NCBI RefSeq assembly: GCF_021412625.1 | Contig: NZ_JAKCFI010000002.1 | Location: 682,001 to 746,000, forward strand | Direction of reading: 5' to 3' | DNA from: Myxococcus stipitatus | GTDB lineage: Bacteria; Myxococcota; Myxococcia; Myxococcales; Myxococcaceae | Length of the DNA: 64,000 bases | Shown: piece after piece, positions 26,454-36,520 of the stretch | Numbering within the stretch: position 1 is the stretch's first letter | How the letters are laid out: each line of letters begins with the position of its first letter | Notes under the pieces: model-generated | The model's input: the letters and a program-made list of their open reading frames with translations, nothing else | Told to the model about the DNA's origin: nothing | Database searches by the model: none | Program-made: the position numbers and the translations under genes

Positions 26454-27587
26454 ATGAGCCGCTCCGCGTCCCGCGCCATCGTCCTGGTCAGCCTCGTCGC
26501 CGTCGTCGTCTGCAGCGCCGCCGCGGGGGCGGGGGCGTGGCGCTACTTCCACAAGGACCCGAACAACCCCGTCGTGAGGCTGGACGAGTACGTCACCATG
26601 GGCTGGGTGGCGTGGGACTCGAGCTGGTACATGCGCATCGCGCAGGAGGGCTACCAGTTCACGCCGGGGCAGCAGAGCTCGGTGGCCTTCTTCCCGCTCT
26701 ACCCGCTGCTCATCCGCGCGGTGCAGACGCTGGGGCCCAACGTCTACCAGGCCGGCGTGCTCATCACCTTCCTGTGCGGGCCGCTGGCGTTGCTGCTCTT
26801 CACGCGCTGGGCGCGGCTGCTGGCGGACGAGCCCACCGCGCTCCAGGGCGGGCTGTCGATGGCCCTGTATCCGTTCACCTTCTACTTCTACGGCGCCATG
26901 TACTCCGACGCGCTGTTCGTCCTGCTGGTCATCGCCGCGTTCCTGCTCCTGGAGAAGGGGCACCTGGGGCCGGCGGTGCTGGTGGCGGCGGTGGCCACGG
27001 CGGCGCGGCCGGTGGCGCCCGCGGTGGTGCTGGGGCTGCTGGTGCGCCGGCTGGAGTGGAAGCACGCGCGGGGGCAGAAGTGGGGCGTGGTGGACTTCCT
27101 GCCCGTGCTGTCCGGCCTGGGCTTCGGCTGCTACATGCTCTACCTGTGGCACCAGTTCGGAGACCCGTTCGCCTTCGTGAAGGTGCAGGGCGCCGCGGGG
27201 TGGGACCAGCAGCCGGGGTGGCACACCTGGCTCAAGGTGAGCTGGTTCGAGCGCGTCATCCTGTCCCCCGGCGACAAGCGCGAGGCCTTCCGCCTGGCCG
27301 CGCACGCCTTCTTCACCTTCCTGGCGCTGGCGCTGGTGTGGCCCACGCGCAAGCTGCTGGGGTGGGGCTACGCCGTCTACGTGCTGGCCATCGTCGGCCT
27401 GCCCGCGTGGTCCACGAAGGACTTCATGGGCATGGGGCGCTACCTGCTGTCGGCCTTCCCCGTCTTCCTCACCGGCGCCATGCTGCTGCGTGAGCGGCCG
27501 GTGCTCCGGCGGAGCGCGATGGCGGTGGGCGCGGTGTCGGTGGTCGTCCTGTCGTGGGCCTTCGGCGCGGACTACTACATCTCATGA
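26454..27587 (+). CDS. Integral membrane glycosyltransferase, PIG-V/mannosyltransferase-like
   Basis: A 377-residue polytopic membrane protein with about eight to nine hydrophobic segments. Right after the first transmembrane helix and a short loop comes WVAWDSSWYMRIAQEGY. This matches the 'W-D-x-x-W-Y-x-x-I-A-x-x-G-Y' motif of PIG-V-like GT-C mannosyltransferases, including its acidic catalytic residue. A later FFPLYPLLIRAVQ also fits the family. The donor is expected to be a polyprenyl-phosphate sugar, such as the product of a GT2 synthase like the one at 29078-29875. The gene is coupled to the methyltransferase by an ATGA overlap. The acceptor is unknown. Confidence 0.7.
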   Translation: MSRSASRAIVLVSLVAVVVCSAAAGAGAWRYFHKDPNNPVVRLDEYVTMGWVAWDSSWYMRIAQEGYQFTPGQQSSVAFFPLYPLLIRAVQTLGPNVYQAGVLITFLCGPLALLLFTRWARLLADEPTALQGGLSMALYPFTFYFYGAMYSDALFVLLVIAAFLLLEKGHLGPAVLVAAVATAARPVAPAVVLGLLVRRLEWKHARGQKWGVVDFLPVLSGLGFGCYMLYLWHQFGDPFAFVKVQGAAGWDQQPGWHTWLKVSWFERVILSPGDKREAFRLAAHAFFTFLALALVWPTRKLLGWGYAVYVLAIVGLPAWSTKDFMGMGRYLLSAFPVFLTGAMLLRERPVLRRSAMAVGAVSVVVLSWAFGADYYIS

Positions 27588-28252
27588 GCACGCTCCTCGG
27601 GCAGGCCCTCGCGTTGTATGGCGCGCTCCCCGCCGCCGAGCGCTTCCACGTCCATGCCCGCGCGTCCTCGGCGCCGCTGCTCTCCGTCGTGGAGCGCGCG
27701 CCCCGGGGCGTGGTGGCGGACATCGGCTGTGGCCACGGCCTGTTGTCCGCGCTGCTCGCGCTGGAGGCCCCGGGCCGCGTCGTGCATGGCGCGGACCCGG
27801 ACCCGCGCAAGGTGGGCTGGGCGCGCCAGGCGCTGGGGGCGCTGCCCAACGTGCGCCTGTCGGAGGGCACGGTGGAGGCCACGCTCGCGCCCGGGCTCCC
27901 CGGCGCCTGTGACGCGGCGGTGGTGTGCGACGTGCTCTACCTGCTGCCCGAGGCGCGCTGGCCGGACTTCCTGCGCGCCGTGCGCGGCCTGCTCAAGCCG
28001 GGCGGCTGCTTCCTGTTGAAGGAGGTGGAGGGGGACGGCTCCTGGAAGCACCGCAAGGCGCTGGCGCAGGAGTGGGTGATGGTGTCGCTGCTGGGGCGCA
28101 CCCAGGCCAGCGGCGGCATGGTGCTCAAGCCTCGCGGCGCGATGACGTCGCTGCTCTCCGAGGCCGGCTTCGCCGTGCGCGAGGTGGTGGACCTGGGGCG
28201 GGGCTACACCACGCCCCACGTGCTCTACGTCGCGGAGGCGAGCGTCCCGTAG
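27584..28252 (+). CDS. Class I SAM-dependent methyltransferase
   Basis: A 222-residue methyltransferase. The SAM-binding glycine motif is VVADIGCGHGLLSALLA (residues about 42-58), followed by the acidic residue GADPDP. The post-motif segment AVVCDVLYLLPEARWPDF and the motif III-like LLKPGGCFLLKEV are typical of small-molecule or lipid methyltransferases. A hydrophobic region near residues 160-185 may bind a lipid substrate. It overlaps the upstream membrane glycosyltransferase by four bases (ATGA) and runs 28 bases into the end of the convergent YdjC-type gene. The substrate cannot be told from sequence. Confidence 0.85.
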   Translation: MSTLLGQALALYGALPAAERFHVHARASSAPLLSVVERAPRGVVADIGCGHGLLSALLALEAPGRVVHGADPDPRKVGWARQALGALPNVRLSEGTVEATLAPGLPGACDAAVVCDVLYLLPEARWPDFLRAVRGLLKPGGCFLLKEVEGDGSWKHRKALAQEWVMVSLLGRTQASGGMVLKPRGAMTSLLSEAGFAVREVVDLGRGYTTPHVLYVAEASVP

Positions 28253-29073
28253 GTGCGCAGCTGGATGCCGCGCGCCTCCAGCCGCGCCCGCACGCGGGGG
28301 CTGGTGAGCGCGTCCAGCTCCGCCTGCCAGCCATAGCGCCACGCCGGGTCCTCCGGGACGTGGGGCGCGCCCTCGCCGGGGTGGCACCCCAGCTCGAAGT
28401 CCCCGCCGGGCAGTGCGTCCAGCGCGGCGAGCAGCGCGGCCTCGTCCAGCCGGCCCGCCTCGAACACGCCGCCCGCGCTCACCCGGCGCACGCCCTCCGG
28501 GGGCCGGGGCGCCAGCCGCGCCAGCACCGTCAACAGCGACGTCTTCAGCGCGGGCCCCGGCGCGCGCAGCCACGGCGCGCGGGGCAGGGCGTCCGGCCAG
28601 CGCAACGGCAGGCGCTCGCGCGCGGCCAGGGCCTCCACGAGGGGGCGGATGCCCGGCAACAGGTGCAGGTGCTGGTGGCCATCCAGGTGGTCCACCTCCA
28701 CGCCCAGCTCCCGGGCCCGCGCCAGCTGGGCCTCCAGTTCGCGCGCGACCTCGTCGCGTCGCACCTGGCCGGTGAGCCACGCGCGGGCGAAGTCCGCCCA
28801 GCTGGCGCGCAGCCGCCCTCCGGGCGCCACCGTGGGCACGGCGCGCGCGGGGGCCGCGGGCTCCAGCCGCGTGGACAGCGCCAGGTGCAGGCCCACGGCC
28901 AGGCCCTGCGCCCGCGCGAGCGCCACGGCCTCGGCCGCGTTCGGCCCCCGGGCGAGCAGGGTGGTGCTGGTGACGATGCCCTCGCGGTGCGCGCGGAGGA
29001 TGCCCGCGTCCAGGGATGGATGCAGGCCCAGGTCGTCCGCGTTCACCACGAGGCGCGTGCGGGCGCGCGCCAT
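28225..29073 (-). CDS. ChbG/YdjC-type polysaccharide or glycolipid deacetylase (HpnK-like)
   Basis: A 282-residue protein of the YdjC fold. It shows the metal-binding start VVNADDLGLHPSLDAGI and the VDHLDGHQHLHLLPGI segment whose His residues complete the site. The family removes N- or O-acetyl groups from chito-oligosaccharides or from glycolipids such as hopanoids. The C-terminal FELGCHPGEG carries another conserved His. It lies four bases downstream of the GT2 gene on the same strand, so a shared job on a lipid-linked glycan is likely. No hopanoid synthesis genes are nearby. Confidence 0.87.
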   Translation of the reverse strand: MARARTRLVVNADDLGLHPSLDAGILRAHREGIVTSTTLLARGPNAAEAVALARAQGLAVGLHLALSTRLEPAAPARAVPTVAPGGRLRASWADFARAWLTGQVRRDEVARELEAQLARARELGVEVDHLDGHQHLHLLPGIRPLVEALAARERLPLRWPDALPRAPWLRAPGPALKTSLLTVLARLAPRPPEGVRRVSAGGVFEAGRLDEAALLAALDALPGGDFELGCHPGEGAPHVPEDPAWRYGWQAELDALTSPRVRARLEARGIQLRTYGTLASAT

Positions 29074-29077
29074 GCTC

Positions 29078-29875
29078 TCAGCCCTGCGCGGCGCGGCCGC
29101 CGGAGCCGGACACCGGGCGCAGCGGCTGCACGGTGGGCGGCAGGCGCACGGGGTTGGCCGGCGGCTGGGGCGAGCGCGTCTCCGGATAGAGCCGCACCAG
29201 CTCCTTCACCATCTTCACGATGACGGAGGGCGAGGCCAGCGTGGAGATGCCGCGCGTGCGCGGGAAGTAGTCCACGCCCATCTGGAACACGCGGAAGCCC
29301 TTGCGGATGGCCTTCACCACCAGCTCCGCGTCGATGAACGAGCCCTGGCTCTTGAGCTCCATCGACTCCAGCACGCGGCGGTGCATCACCTTGAAGCTGA
29401 AGTTGACGTCCTTGATCTGGATGTCGAACAGCGACCGGATGAGCAGGTTGTAGACGAACGAGTAGACGATGCGCTTGGGGCCCTCGCTCGTGCGGTCGAA
29501 CCGGAAGGCGCAGATCATGTCCGCCTCCAGGTAGTCCATCAGGTGCAGCGCCCGCTCCAGCTCCCGCAAGTCCCACGGCAGGTCCATGTCCGAGTAGACG
29601 ACGATGTCCTTCGTCGACGCCGCCAGGCCCGTGCGCATCGCCCCGCCCAGCTTCAGGTTCACCGGGTGGGTGATGACCCGAAGCTGCGGAACCCTCGCCG
29701 CCATCGCCTCCGCCAGCTCCTTCGTCCGGTCCGTGGAGGCGTCGTTCACGACGATGATTTCGAAGTCGTCCGTCAGGTGGGGGAGCACGTCGAGCGCCCG
29801 GCTCACCGCGCGCTCGACGTAGTCCTCCTCGTTCCAGGCGGGAAGGAAGAGGCTGATGCTGGGGTACTTGGCCAC
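29078..29875 (-). CDS. Family 2 glycosyltransferase, polyprenyl-phosphate sugar synthase-like
   Basis: A 265-residue GT2 enzyme from GTG 29875, supported by GAGG eight bases upstream; an in-frame ATG at 29941 would add 22 residues of no family character. The nucleotide-sugar binding start is ISLFLPAWNEE, with IIVVNDASTDRT and the metal-binding YSDMDLPWD (D-x-D). Then KDVNFSFKVMHRRVLE and a GSFIDAELVVKA motif resemble dolichol-phosphate-mannose synthases. No C-terminal transmembrane anchor is seen; the last 30 residues are Pro-rich. It would supply lipid-linked sugar to GT-C enzymes such as the one at 26454. Confidence 0.88.
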   Translation of the reverse strand: MAKYPSISLFLPAWNEEDYVERAVSRALDVLPHLTDDFEIIVVNDASTDRTKELAEAMAARVPQLRVITHPVNLKLGGAMRTGLAASTKDIVVYSDMDLPWDLRELERALHLMDYLEADMICAFRFDRTSEGPKRIVYSFVYNLLIRSLFDIQIKDVNFSFKVMHRRVLESMELKSQGSFIDAELVVKAIRKGFRVFQMGVDYFPRTRGISTLASPSVIVKMVKELVRLYPETRSPQPPANPVRLPPTVQPLRPVSGSGGRAAQG

Positions 29876-30023
29876 GCGGGACCTCGGTGCTGCGACGCGT
29901 CGGTGACGCCGACACGCTCGAATGGAGCGGCTCGCTAGCAAGCCCTCGGTCCCAAATCAATCACGGGCCTCCCACCCAGGAGCAGGGTGTGATACCGTGC
30001 AAGTGCCAATTTACGGGGACACT

Positions 30024-30974
30024 GTGAGCGCCAGACCCTGCACCCTGCTGGTGGTGGAAGAGGCGGACTCGAACCAGGCCGAGCTGACGCGGGCCCTGGA
30101 GCCCGGGGAGCGGGTCCTGCGGCGCATCCCTCCCGGCCCGGAGGTGATGCGGTTGGCGGCCGAGGTGGACCTGGTGCTCTTCCACGCGCCCGGCTGCCCC
30201 TCGACGATGCGTCCGCTGGTCGACCGCCTGCTCCCCCAGGTGGAGGGCGGCCCCAGCACGCCGGTGCTCGTGGTGGCCCGCCGGGAGTGCATGCGTCCCT
30301 GGCTGGAGGTGCTGCGGCGGGGAGCCGAGGTCGTCTTCGACCCATATGATGGCGACGAGCTGTCGGCGCGGGTCGACCGGCTGCTGGACGCGCAGGCGCG
30401 GTTGAAGCGGCTGGCGGGGCAGGTGGGGGAGCTGCAGCGGCTGTCGTCGACGGATGGGCTCACGGGGGTGCACAACCACCGGCACTTCCAGGAGCGGCTG
30501 CGGGACGAGTTCCGCCGGGCGCAGCGCTACGACGACCCGCTGTCGCTCATCCTGCTGGACCTGGACCACTTCAAGCAGGTGAACGACCGGTACGGCCACA
30601 CCGCCGGGGACGGGGTGCTGCGCGAGGTGGCCGCGGCGCTCCAGCGCGGCGTGCGCGAGACGGACCTGGTGGCGCGCTACGGGGGAGAGGAGTTCGCGGT
30701 GCTGCTGCCGCGCACCCACCTGACGGGGGCGCTCACCGTGGCCGAGCGCGTGCGCCGCGAGCTGGCGCTGCTCGAGGTGGGGCCGGATGGCCGCCTGAAG
30801 GTGACCGCCTCGCTCGGCGTCTCCAGCTTCCCCCACCGCACCGTCCTGAGCCCCGAGCAGCTGCTGCTCACCGCCGACGAGGCCCTCTACCGGGCCAAGG
30901 CCGACGGGAGGGACCGCATCAGCCTCCACACCCCGCTCACCCTCTTCCCGCCTCCTGGCCCGCGGGACGAGTGA
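30024..30974 (+). CDS. Diguanylate cyclase with a degenerate receiver domain
   Basis: A 316-residue protein from GTG 30024, with GGGGA five bases upstream. Residues about 8-125 have receiver-like secondary structure (CTLLVVEEAD, VDLVLFHAPGCPS, TPVLVVARRE). The phosphoacceptor Asp position reads His (L-F-H-A) and the conserved Lys near 'V-V-F-D-P-Y' is Asp, so phosphorylation is unlikely. Residues about 145-310 are a GGDEF domain with an intact active site R-Y-G-G-E-E-F (GGEEF at 220-224). The inhibitory I-site R-E-T-D lies five residues before it. It should make cyclic di-GMP with product feedback control. It may be a regulator-gated cyclase using the pseudo-receiver for dimerisation. Confidence 0.92.
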   Translation: MSARPCTLLVVEEADSNQAELTRALEPGERVLRRIPPGPEVMRLAAEVDLVLFHAPGCPSTMRPLVDRLLPQVEGGPSTPVLVVARRECMRPWLEVLRRGAEVVFDPYDGDELSARVDRLLDAQARLKRLAGQVGELQRLSSTDGLTGVHNHRHFQERLRDEFRRAQRYDDPLSLILLDLDHFKQVNDRYGHTAGDGVLREVAAALQRGVRETDLVARYGGEEFAVLLPRTHLTGALTVAERVRRELALLEVGPDGRLKVTASLGVSSFPHRTVLSPEQLLLTADEALYRAKADGRDRISLHTPLTLFPPPGPRDE

Positions 30975-30977
30975 CCT

Positions 30978-30990
30978 GGGTCAAAGACCC
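30978..30990 (+). repeat. Small dyad GGGTC-AAA-GACCC upstream of the sigma-54 promoter
   Basis: Perfect 5-bp arms with a 3-base loop start just after the cyclase stop, and a related GACCC-ATTAGGGT motif follows at 31003-31014. Both lie about 90-125 bases upstream of the -24/-12 promoter, the usual position for activator sites, but they could also be a minor terminator hairpin. Confidence 0.3.
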
Positions 30991-31101
30991 TGAGTCCGCA
31001 TTGACCCATTAGGGTGGGGTGAGTCTAGGATGACTCGGGTTCTCGACTGTCGGGGACTCAATTCATCTCGTGATTCCATGGGTTTGCAACCCTTCTGCCG
31101 C

Positions 31102-31117
31102 TGGCAGGCTCATTGCA
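31102..31117 (+). promoter_or_regulatory. Sigma-54 (-24/-12) promoter of the kinase/NtrC operon
   Basis: TGGCAGGCTCATTGCA matches the consensus TGGCAC-N5-TTGCA except at one base. GG (31103-31104) and GC (31115-31116) have the obligatory 10-base separation. Transcription would start near 31127, followed by a Shine-Dalgarno-like GGAAAG (31131-31136) and ATG 31143, so the promoter also decides the start codon. The second gene of the operon is itself a sigma-54 activator, suggesting autoregulation. Confidence 0.75.
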
Positions 31118-31142
31118 AATGTCGTGGGGCGGAAAGAATCCG

Positions 31143-32719
31143 ATGGGTCCCCTCGCCGCACAGATCCCCTCTCAAGACGCGGCCGCTCGCGGGCGGCTGC
31201 TGCTGGTGGACGACGAGGAGAACATCCTCAAGTCCATCCGCCGGGTCCTCCGCCGCGGGGACTGGGACATCGAGACGGCGACGGACGCCGAGCAGGCGCT
31301 GCGCACGGTGGAGGCGTTCCGGCCGGAGGTGGTCATCTCCGACTTCCGGATGCCGGGGATGAACGGGGTGGAGTTCCTGACCCGGGTGAAGCAGCAGGAG
31401 CCGCGGGCCCAGCGCATCATGCTGACGGGGCAGGCGGACCAGCAGGCCATCGAGGAGGCCATCAACCGCTCGGAGATCTTCCGCTTCATCTCCAAGCCGT
31501 GGAACGACAGCCACCTGGTGTTGACGGTGAAGAGCGCGTTCGAGCAGTACGCGCTGCAGGCGGAGAACGAGCGGCTGTACCGCGTGACGCAGGAGCAGAA
31601 CGCGGAGCTGAAGCTGCTCAACGCGGACCTGGAGGAGCGCGTCGCGCAGCGCACGCGGATGCTCAGCCAGGCCAAGCGCGAGTGGGAGCTGTCGTTCGAC
31701 TGCATGGAGACGCCGCTGTGCGTGGTGCGCGGGCGGGACTTCGCGGTGCGGCGGGCGAACCTGGCGTACGCGCACGTGGCGGGGCGCTCCATCGAGCAGA
31801 TTCCGTCCGACATCGCGTGCTACCGCTACCTGTTCGGCCGCAACGAGCCGTGCGTGGGCTGTCCGCTGCCGGCGGCGATGGAGAGTGGCAAGGGGGCTCG
31901 GGGCGAGGTGCAGCAGGCCGGGCGCACCTACGTGGTGTCGGCGTACCCCATGGCGGGGGACGAGCGGGTGGTGTGCACCTACCGCGACGTCACCGAGGAG
32001 CAGGCGATGACCCGCCGGCTCATCGAGACGGAGAAGATGGCGGCGGTGGGGCAGTTGGCGGGGGGCGTGGCGCACGAAATCAACAATCCGCTGGGCGGCA
32101 TCCTCGCCTTCGCGCAGTTGATGTCGCGCGACGCGGGACGCAGCGAGGCGGACCTGGAATCGCTGGGCCTCATCGAGGAGAGCGCGCTGCGCTGCAAGCG
32201 CATCGTGGAGAGCCTCCTGAAGTTCAGCCGGCACAGCCGCGTGGAGGACCGGCGGCTGTTCGACCTGTCGCGGTGCGTGGAGGACGCGGCGGTGCTCTTC
32301 CGCGCCCAGCTCAAGGCGACGCCCCGCGTGGAGCTGTCGCTGGGGCTGAAGGAAGGCCTTCCGAAGGTGTACGGCGACCCGGGCCAGCTGGCGCAGGTGG
32401 TGCTCAACCTGCTCCAGAACGGCCTGCAGGCGCTCCCCAACCGGGAGGGCCGGCTGTCGCTGGAGACGGGCCGGGAGGGGGACCGCTGCTTCTTCGCGGT
32501 GTCCGACACCGGCTGCGGCATCGAGGAGCGGCACCTGCCGCGCATCTTCGAGCCGTCCTTCACCACCAAACCCCCCGGTGAGGGCACCGGGCTGGGGTTG
32601 TCCATCGCGTACCGCATCGTCCAGGACCACGGGGGCAGCTTCCACGTCGACACCCAGGTGGGCGCCGGCTCCCGTTTCACCGTCTTTCTGCCCATCCCCC
32701 TGCAGCTCGAGAGGTTGCC

Positions 32720-32723
<4 letters not shown>
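31143..32723 (+). CDS. Hybrid sensor histidine kinase (REC-PAS-HisKA-HATPase), NtrB-like
   Basis: A 526-residue cytoplasmic kinase with no transmembrane segment. A REC domain comes first (LLLVDDEENIL; phosphoacceptor Asp67 in V-V-I-S-D-F-R-M-P-G; Lys in F-I-S-K-P-W). A coiled coil (residues about 135-185) leads into a PAS domain with a C-x-x-C pair (NEPCVGCPL). The HisKA box is GGVAHEINNPLGGI (His311). The HATPase has LLQNGLQAL, VSDTGCGIEE, and GEGTGLGLSIAYRIVQDHGG. ATG 31143 is chosen because the sigma-54 start site lies downstream of earlier in-frame starts (TTG 31113, ATG 31119). Its stop overlaps the NtrC-type gene as GTGA, its obvious partner. The signal is unknown, and the Cys pair hints at redox or metal sensing. 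Confidence 0.93.
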
Positions 32724-34183
<1,460 letters not shown>

Positions 34184-34197
34184 GGGACGTCCTCCGG

Positions 34198-34218
34198 GGA
34201 GGGGCGCCTCACCCCTCC
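34198..34218. terminator. Possible bidirectional terminator between ntrC-type gene and rarA
   Basis: Perfect 7-bp arms GGAGGGG (34198-34204) and CCCCTCC (34212-34218) flank a 7-base loop between two convergent stop codons, partly inside the end of rarA. There is no T-run. Confidence 0.4.
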
Positions 34219-35540
34219 TCGCCCGGCTCGCGGGCGCGCTCCGCGAGCTGGCGCTGGATGGCCTCGTAGCGGTCCGACAGCTCCGCCTCCAGCCCGTTGC
34301 GGGTGGGGGTGTAGAAGCTGCGGGAGCGCAGGGCCTCGGGCAGGTAGTCCTCCGGGACGTAGTTGCCCTCGAAGTTGTGCGGGTACTTGTACCCGCCCCC
34401 GTAGCCCAGCGACTTCATCAGCTTCGTGGGGGCGTTGCGCAGGTGCAGCGGCACCGGCAGCGCGCCCTCCTTCTCCACGGCCTCGCGCGCGGCGGCGTAC
34501 GCCGTCAGCACCGCGTTCGACTTGGGCGCCAGCGCCAGGTAGGTGACGGCCTGGGTGAGGGGCAGGGTGCCCTCCGGCAGCCCCACCAGCTGGAAGGCCC
34601 GGAGCGCGTCCACCGCGACGGCCAGCGCCCGCGGGTCCGCGTTGCCGATGTCCTCCGACGCGAAGATGACCATGCGCCGCAAGAGGAAGAGCGGGTCCTC
34701 GCCCGCCTCCAGCATGCGCGCCATCCAGTACAGCGCCCCGTCCACGTCGCTGCCTCGCATGGATTTGATGAAGGCGCTGATGACGTTGTAGTGCTCCTCG
34801 CCGCCCTTGTCGTAGAGCAGCATCTTCTGCTGGAGCGCCTCCTCGGCGGCGGCCCGGTCCACCTTCGCGCCGCCGTGGGCCGCGGCCACCTCCAGCGCCG
34901 TGAGCGCCTTGCGCGCGTCGCCGCCGGCCGTGGACGCGAGGAAGGCCAGCGCCTCGTCGTCCACCTGCGTCTGGCCGCCCAGCCCCCGCGGGTCCGCCAC
35001 CGCCCGGCGCAGGAGCGCCACCAGCTCCTCCTCCTCCAGGCCCCGCAGGGTGACGACGCGCGAGCGCGACAGGAGGGCGGCGTTCACCTCGAACGAGGGG
35101 TTCTCCGTGGTGGCGCCAATCAGCGTCACCGTGCCCTTCTCCACGTGGGGCAGCAGCGCGTCCTGCTGCGCCTTGTTGAAGCGGTGGATTTCGTCGATGA
35201 ACAGGAAGGTGCGCTGGCGGTGGAGCCTCCAGCGCTCCTGCGCTCGCGCCACCGTCTCGCGGATGTCCTTCACGCCCGCGAGCACGGCGGAGAGGGACTC
35301 GAAGGCGGCGCCGGTGGAGTGGGCGATGAGCTGGGCGAGCGTCGTCTTCCCGGTGCCCGGCGGGCCCCAGAAGACGAGGCTGGGGACCCGGTCGCTCTCC
35401 AGGGCGCGGCGCAGGAAGCGGCCCTCGCCGGTGAGGTGCTCCTGGCCGACGAACTCCGCGAGGGCGCGGGGGCGCATGCGCTCCGCGAGCGGCGCCCGGC
35501 GCGCCTGCTCCTGCTGGCCGGCATGTTCGAAGAGGTCCAT
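34209..35540 (-). CDS. rarA: Replication-associated recombination AAA+ ATPase RarA (MgsA)
   Basis: A 443-residue ATPase related to clamp loaders that acts at stalled replication forks. Walker A is GPPGTGKTT, Walker B LFIDEIHRFNK, sensor 1 LIGATTENPSFE, and the arginine finger region is ALLSRSRVV. The C-terminal tetramerisation part has the family motifs HYNVISAFIKSMRGSD, MVIFASEDIGNADP and YKYPHNFEGNYV. The length matches the E. coli protein. The ATG at 35540 is the natural family start (MDLFEHAGQ). It is divergent from nadK across 115 bases. Confidence 0.96.
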   Translation of the reverse strand: MDLFEHAGQQEQARRAPLAERMRPRALAEFVGQEHLTGEGRFLRRALESDRVPSLVFWGPPGTGKTTLAQLIAHSTGAAFESLSAVLAGVKDIRETVARAQERWRLHRQRTFLFIDEIHRFNKAQQDALLPHVEKGTVTLIGATTENPSFEVNAALLSRSRVVTLRGLEEEELVALLRRAVADPRGLGGQTQVDDEALAFLASTAGGDARKALTALEVAAAHGGAKVDRAAAEEALQQKMLLYDKGGEEHYNVISAFIKSMRGSDVDGALYWMARMLEAGEDPLFLLRRMVIFASEDIGNADPRALAVAVDALRAFQLVGLPEGTLPLTQAVTYLALAPKSNAVLTAYAAAREAVEKEGALPVPLHLRNAPTKLMKSLGYGGGYKYPHNFEGNYVPEDYLPEALRSRSFYTPTRNGLEAELSDRYEAIQRQLAERAREPGEEG

Positions 35541-35655
35541 GGCGTGCTGAAAATAGCGCCCGGGCCCCCGGCGCGCCGGGGCGTCTGTCCGGGGGAGGGC
35601 ACCCCCACAAAACAGGGAGGCGCTCGGAGGCCCGGCTGGATTAGAAAATGCGCCC

Positions 35656-36501
35656 GTGCAGACCCTGGTCATCGTCGCGAAGAGGGACAAACCGGAGGCC
35701 GTGGCGCTGGCGGCCCGGATCCGCGAGCGCTATCCGCAGCTCACCGTGCTGGCGGACCGGACGCTGGCCCACGCGCTGGGCTGGCCGCGGGTGGAGGACC
35801 GGGAGCTGTCCGCCCGGGCGGACCTGACGGTGGTGCTGGGCGGGGACGGGACGCTCATCTACGCGGCGCGGCTCCTGGCCGGGCGCGGGGTGCCCATCCT
35901 CGGCGTCAACCTGGGCAGCCTGGGCTTCATGACGGAGATTCCCGTGGAGGAGCTGTTCTCCACGCTGGAGGAGGTGCTCGCGGGGCGCTTCCAGGTGGAC
36001 TCGCGCATGAAGCTCACCTGCCGGCTCATCCGCGGCGGCCGGGTGCTCATCGAGGACGAAATCCTCAACGACGTGGTCATCAACAAGGGCGCGCTGGCGC
36101 GCATCGCGGACCACGAGACGTCCATCGACGGGGTGCCCATCACCACCTACAAGGCGGACGGCGTCATCCTCGCCACGCCCACGGGCTCCACCGCGTACTC
36201 GCTGTCCGCCGGCGGCCCCATCGTCCACCCCTCCGTGGACTGCACGGTGCTGTCCCCCATCTGCTCGCACGCGCTCACCCAGCGCTCCATCGTCGTGCCG
36301 GCCGACCGCGTCATCCGCGTCACCCTGCGCAGCGAGACGGCGGACACGTACCTCACGCTCGACGGCCAGACGGGCCACGGCCTGCAGGGCGGGGACTGCA
36401 TCGAGGTGGTGCGCTCGCCCAACCGGGTGAACCTGGTCCGCAACCCCAGGGTGGCCTACTTCTCCATCCTCCGGCAGAAGCTCCACTGGGGGGAGCGCTG
36501 A
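35656..36501 (+). CDS. nadK: NAD kinase
   Basis: A 281-residue NAD kinase that phosphorylates NAD to NADP. It has the diagnostic GGDGT motif (VVLGGDGTLIYAAR), the LGSLGFMTE segment, and the conserved TPTGSTAYSLSAGGPI stretch that completes the active site. ILNDVVINKGALARI is the N-E/D-V-V-I-hairpin of the family. The start is GTG 35656 (V-Q-T-L-V-I-V-A-K-R), and no ATG is available that keeps the first beta-strand. It is followed after 19 bases by a DUF218 gene. Length is normal for proteobacterial NadK. Confidence 0.96.
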   Translation: MQTLVIVAKRDKPEAVALAARIRERYPQLTVLADRTLAHALGWPRVEDRELSARADLTVVLGGDGTLIYAARLLAGRGVPILGVNLGSLGFMTEIPVEELFSTLEEVLAGRFQVDSRMKLTCRLIRGGRVLIEDEILNDVVINKGALARIADHETSIDGVPITTYKADGVILATPTGSTAYSLSAGGPIVHPSVDCTVLSPICSHALTQRSIVVPADRVIRVTLRSETADTYLTLDGQTGHGLQGGDCIEVVRSPNRVNLVRNPRVAYFSILRQKLHWGER

Positions 36502-36520
36502 AGGTCGCCGGGCGCCGCGC

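Noticed and set aside
29876..29941. Upstream ATG start (29941) for the GT2 gene
   Set aside because: The added 22 residues are Arg/Ser-rich and unlike the family, while GTG 29875 has a good GAGG ribosome site and starts the conserved fold.
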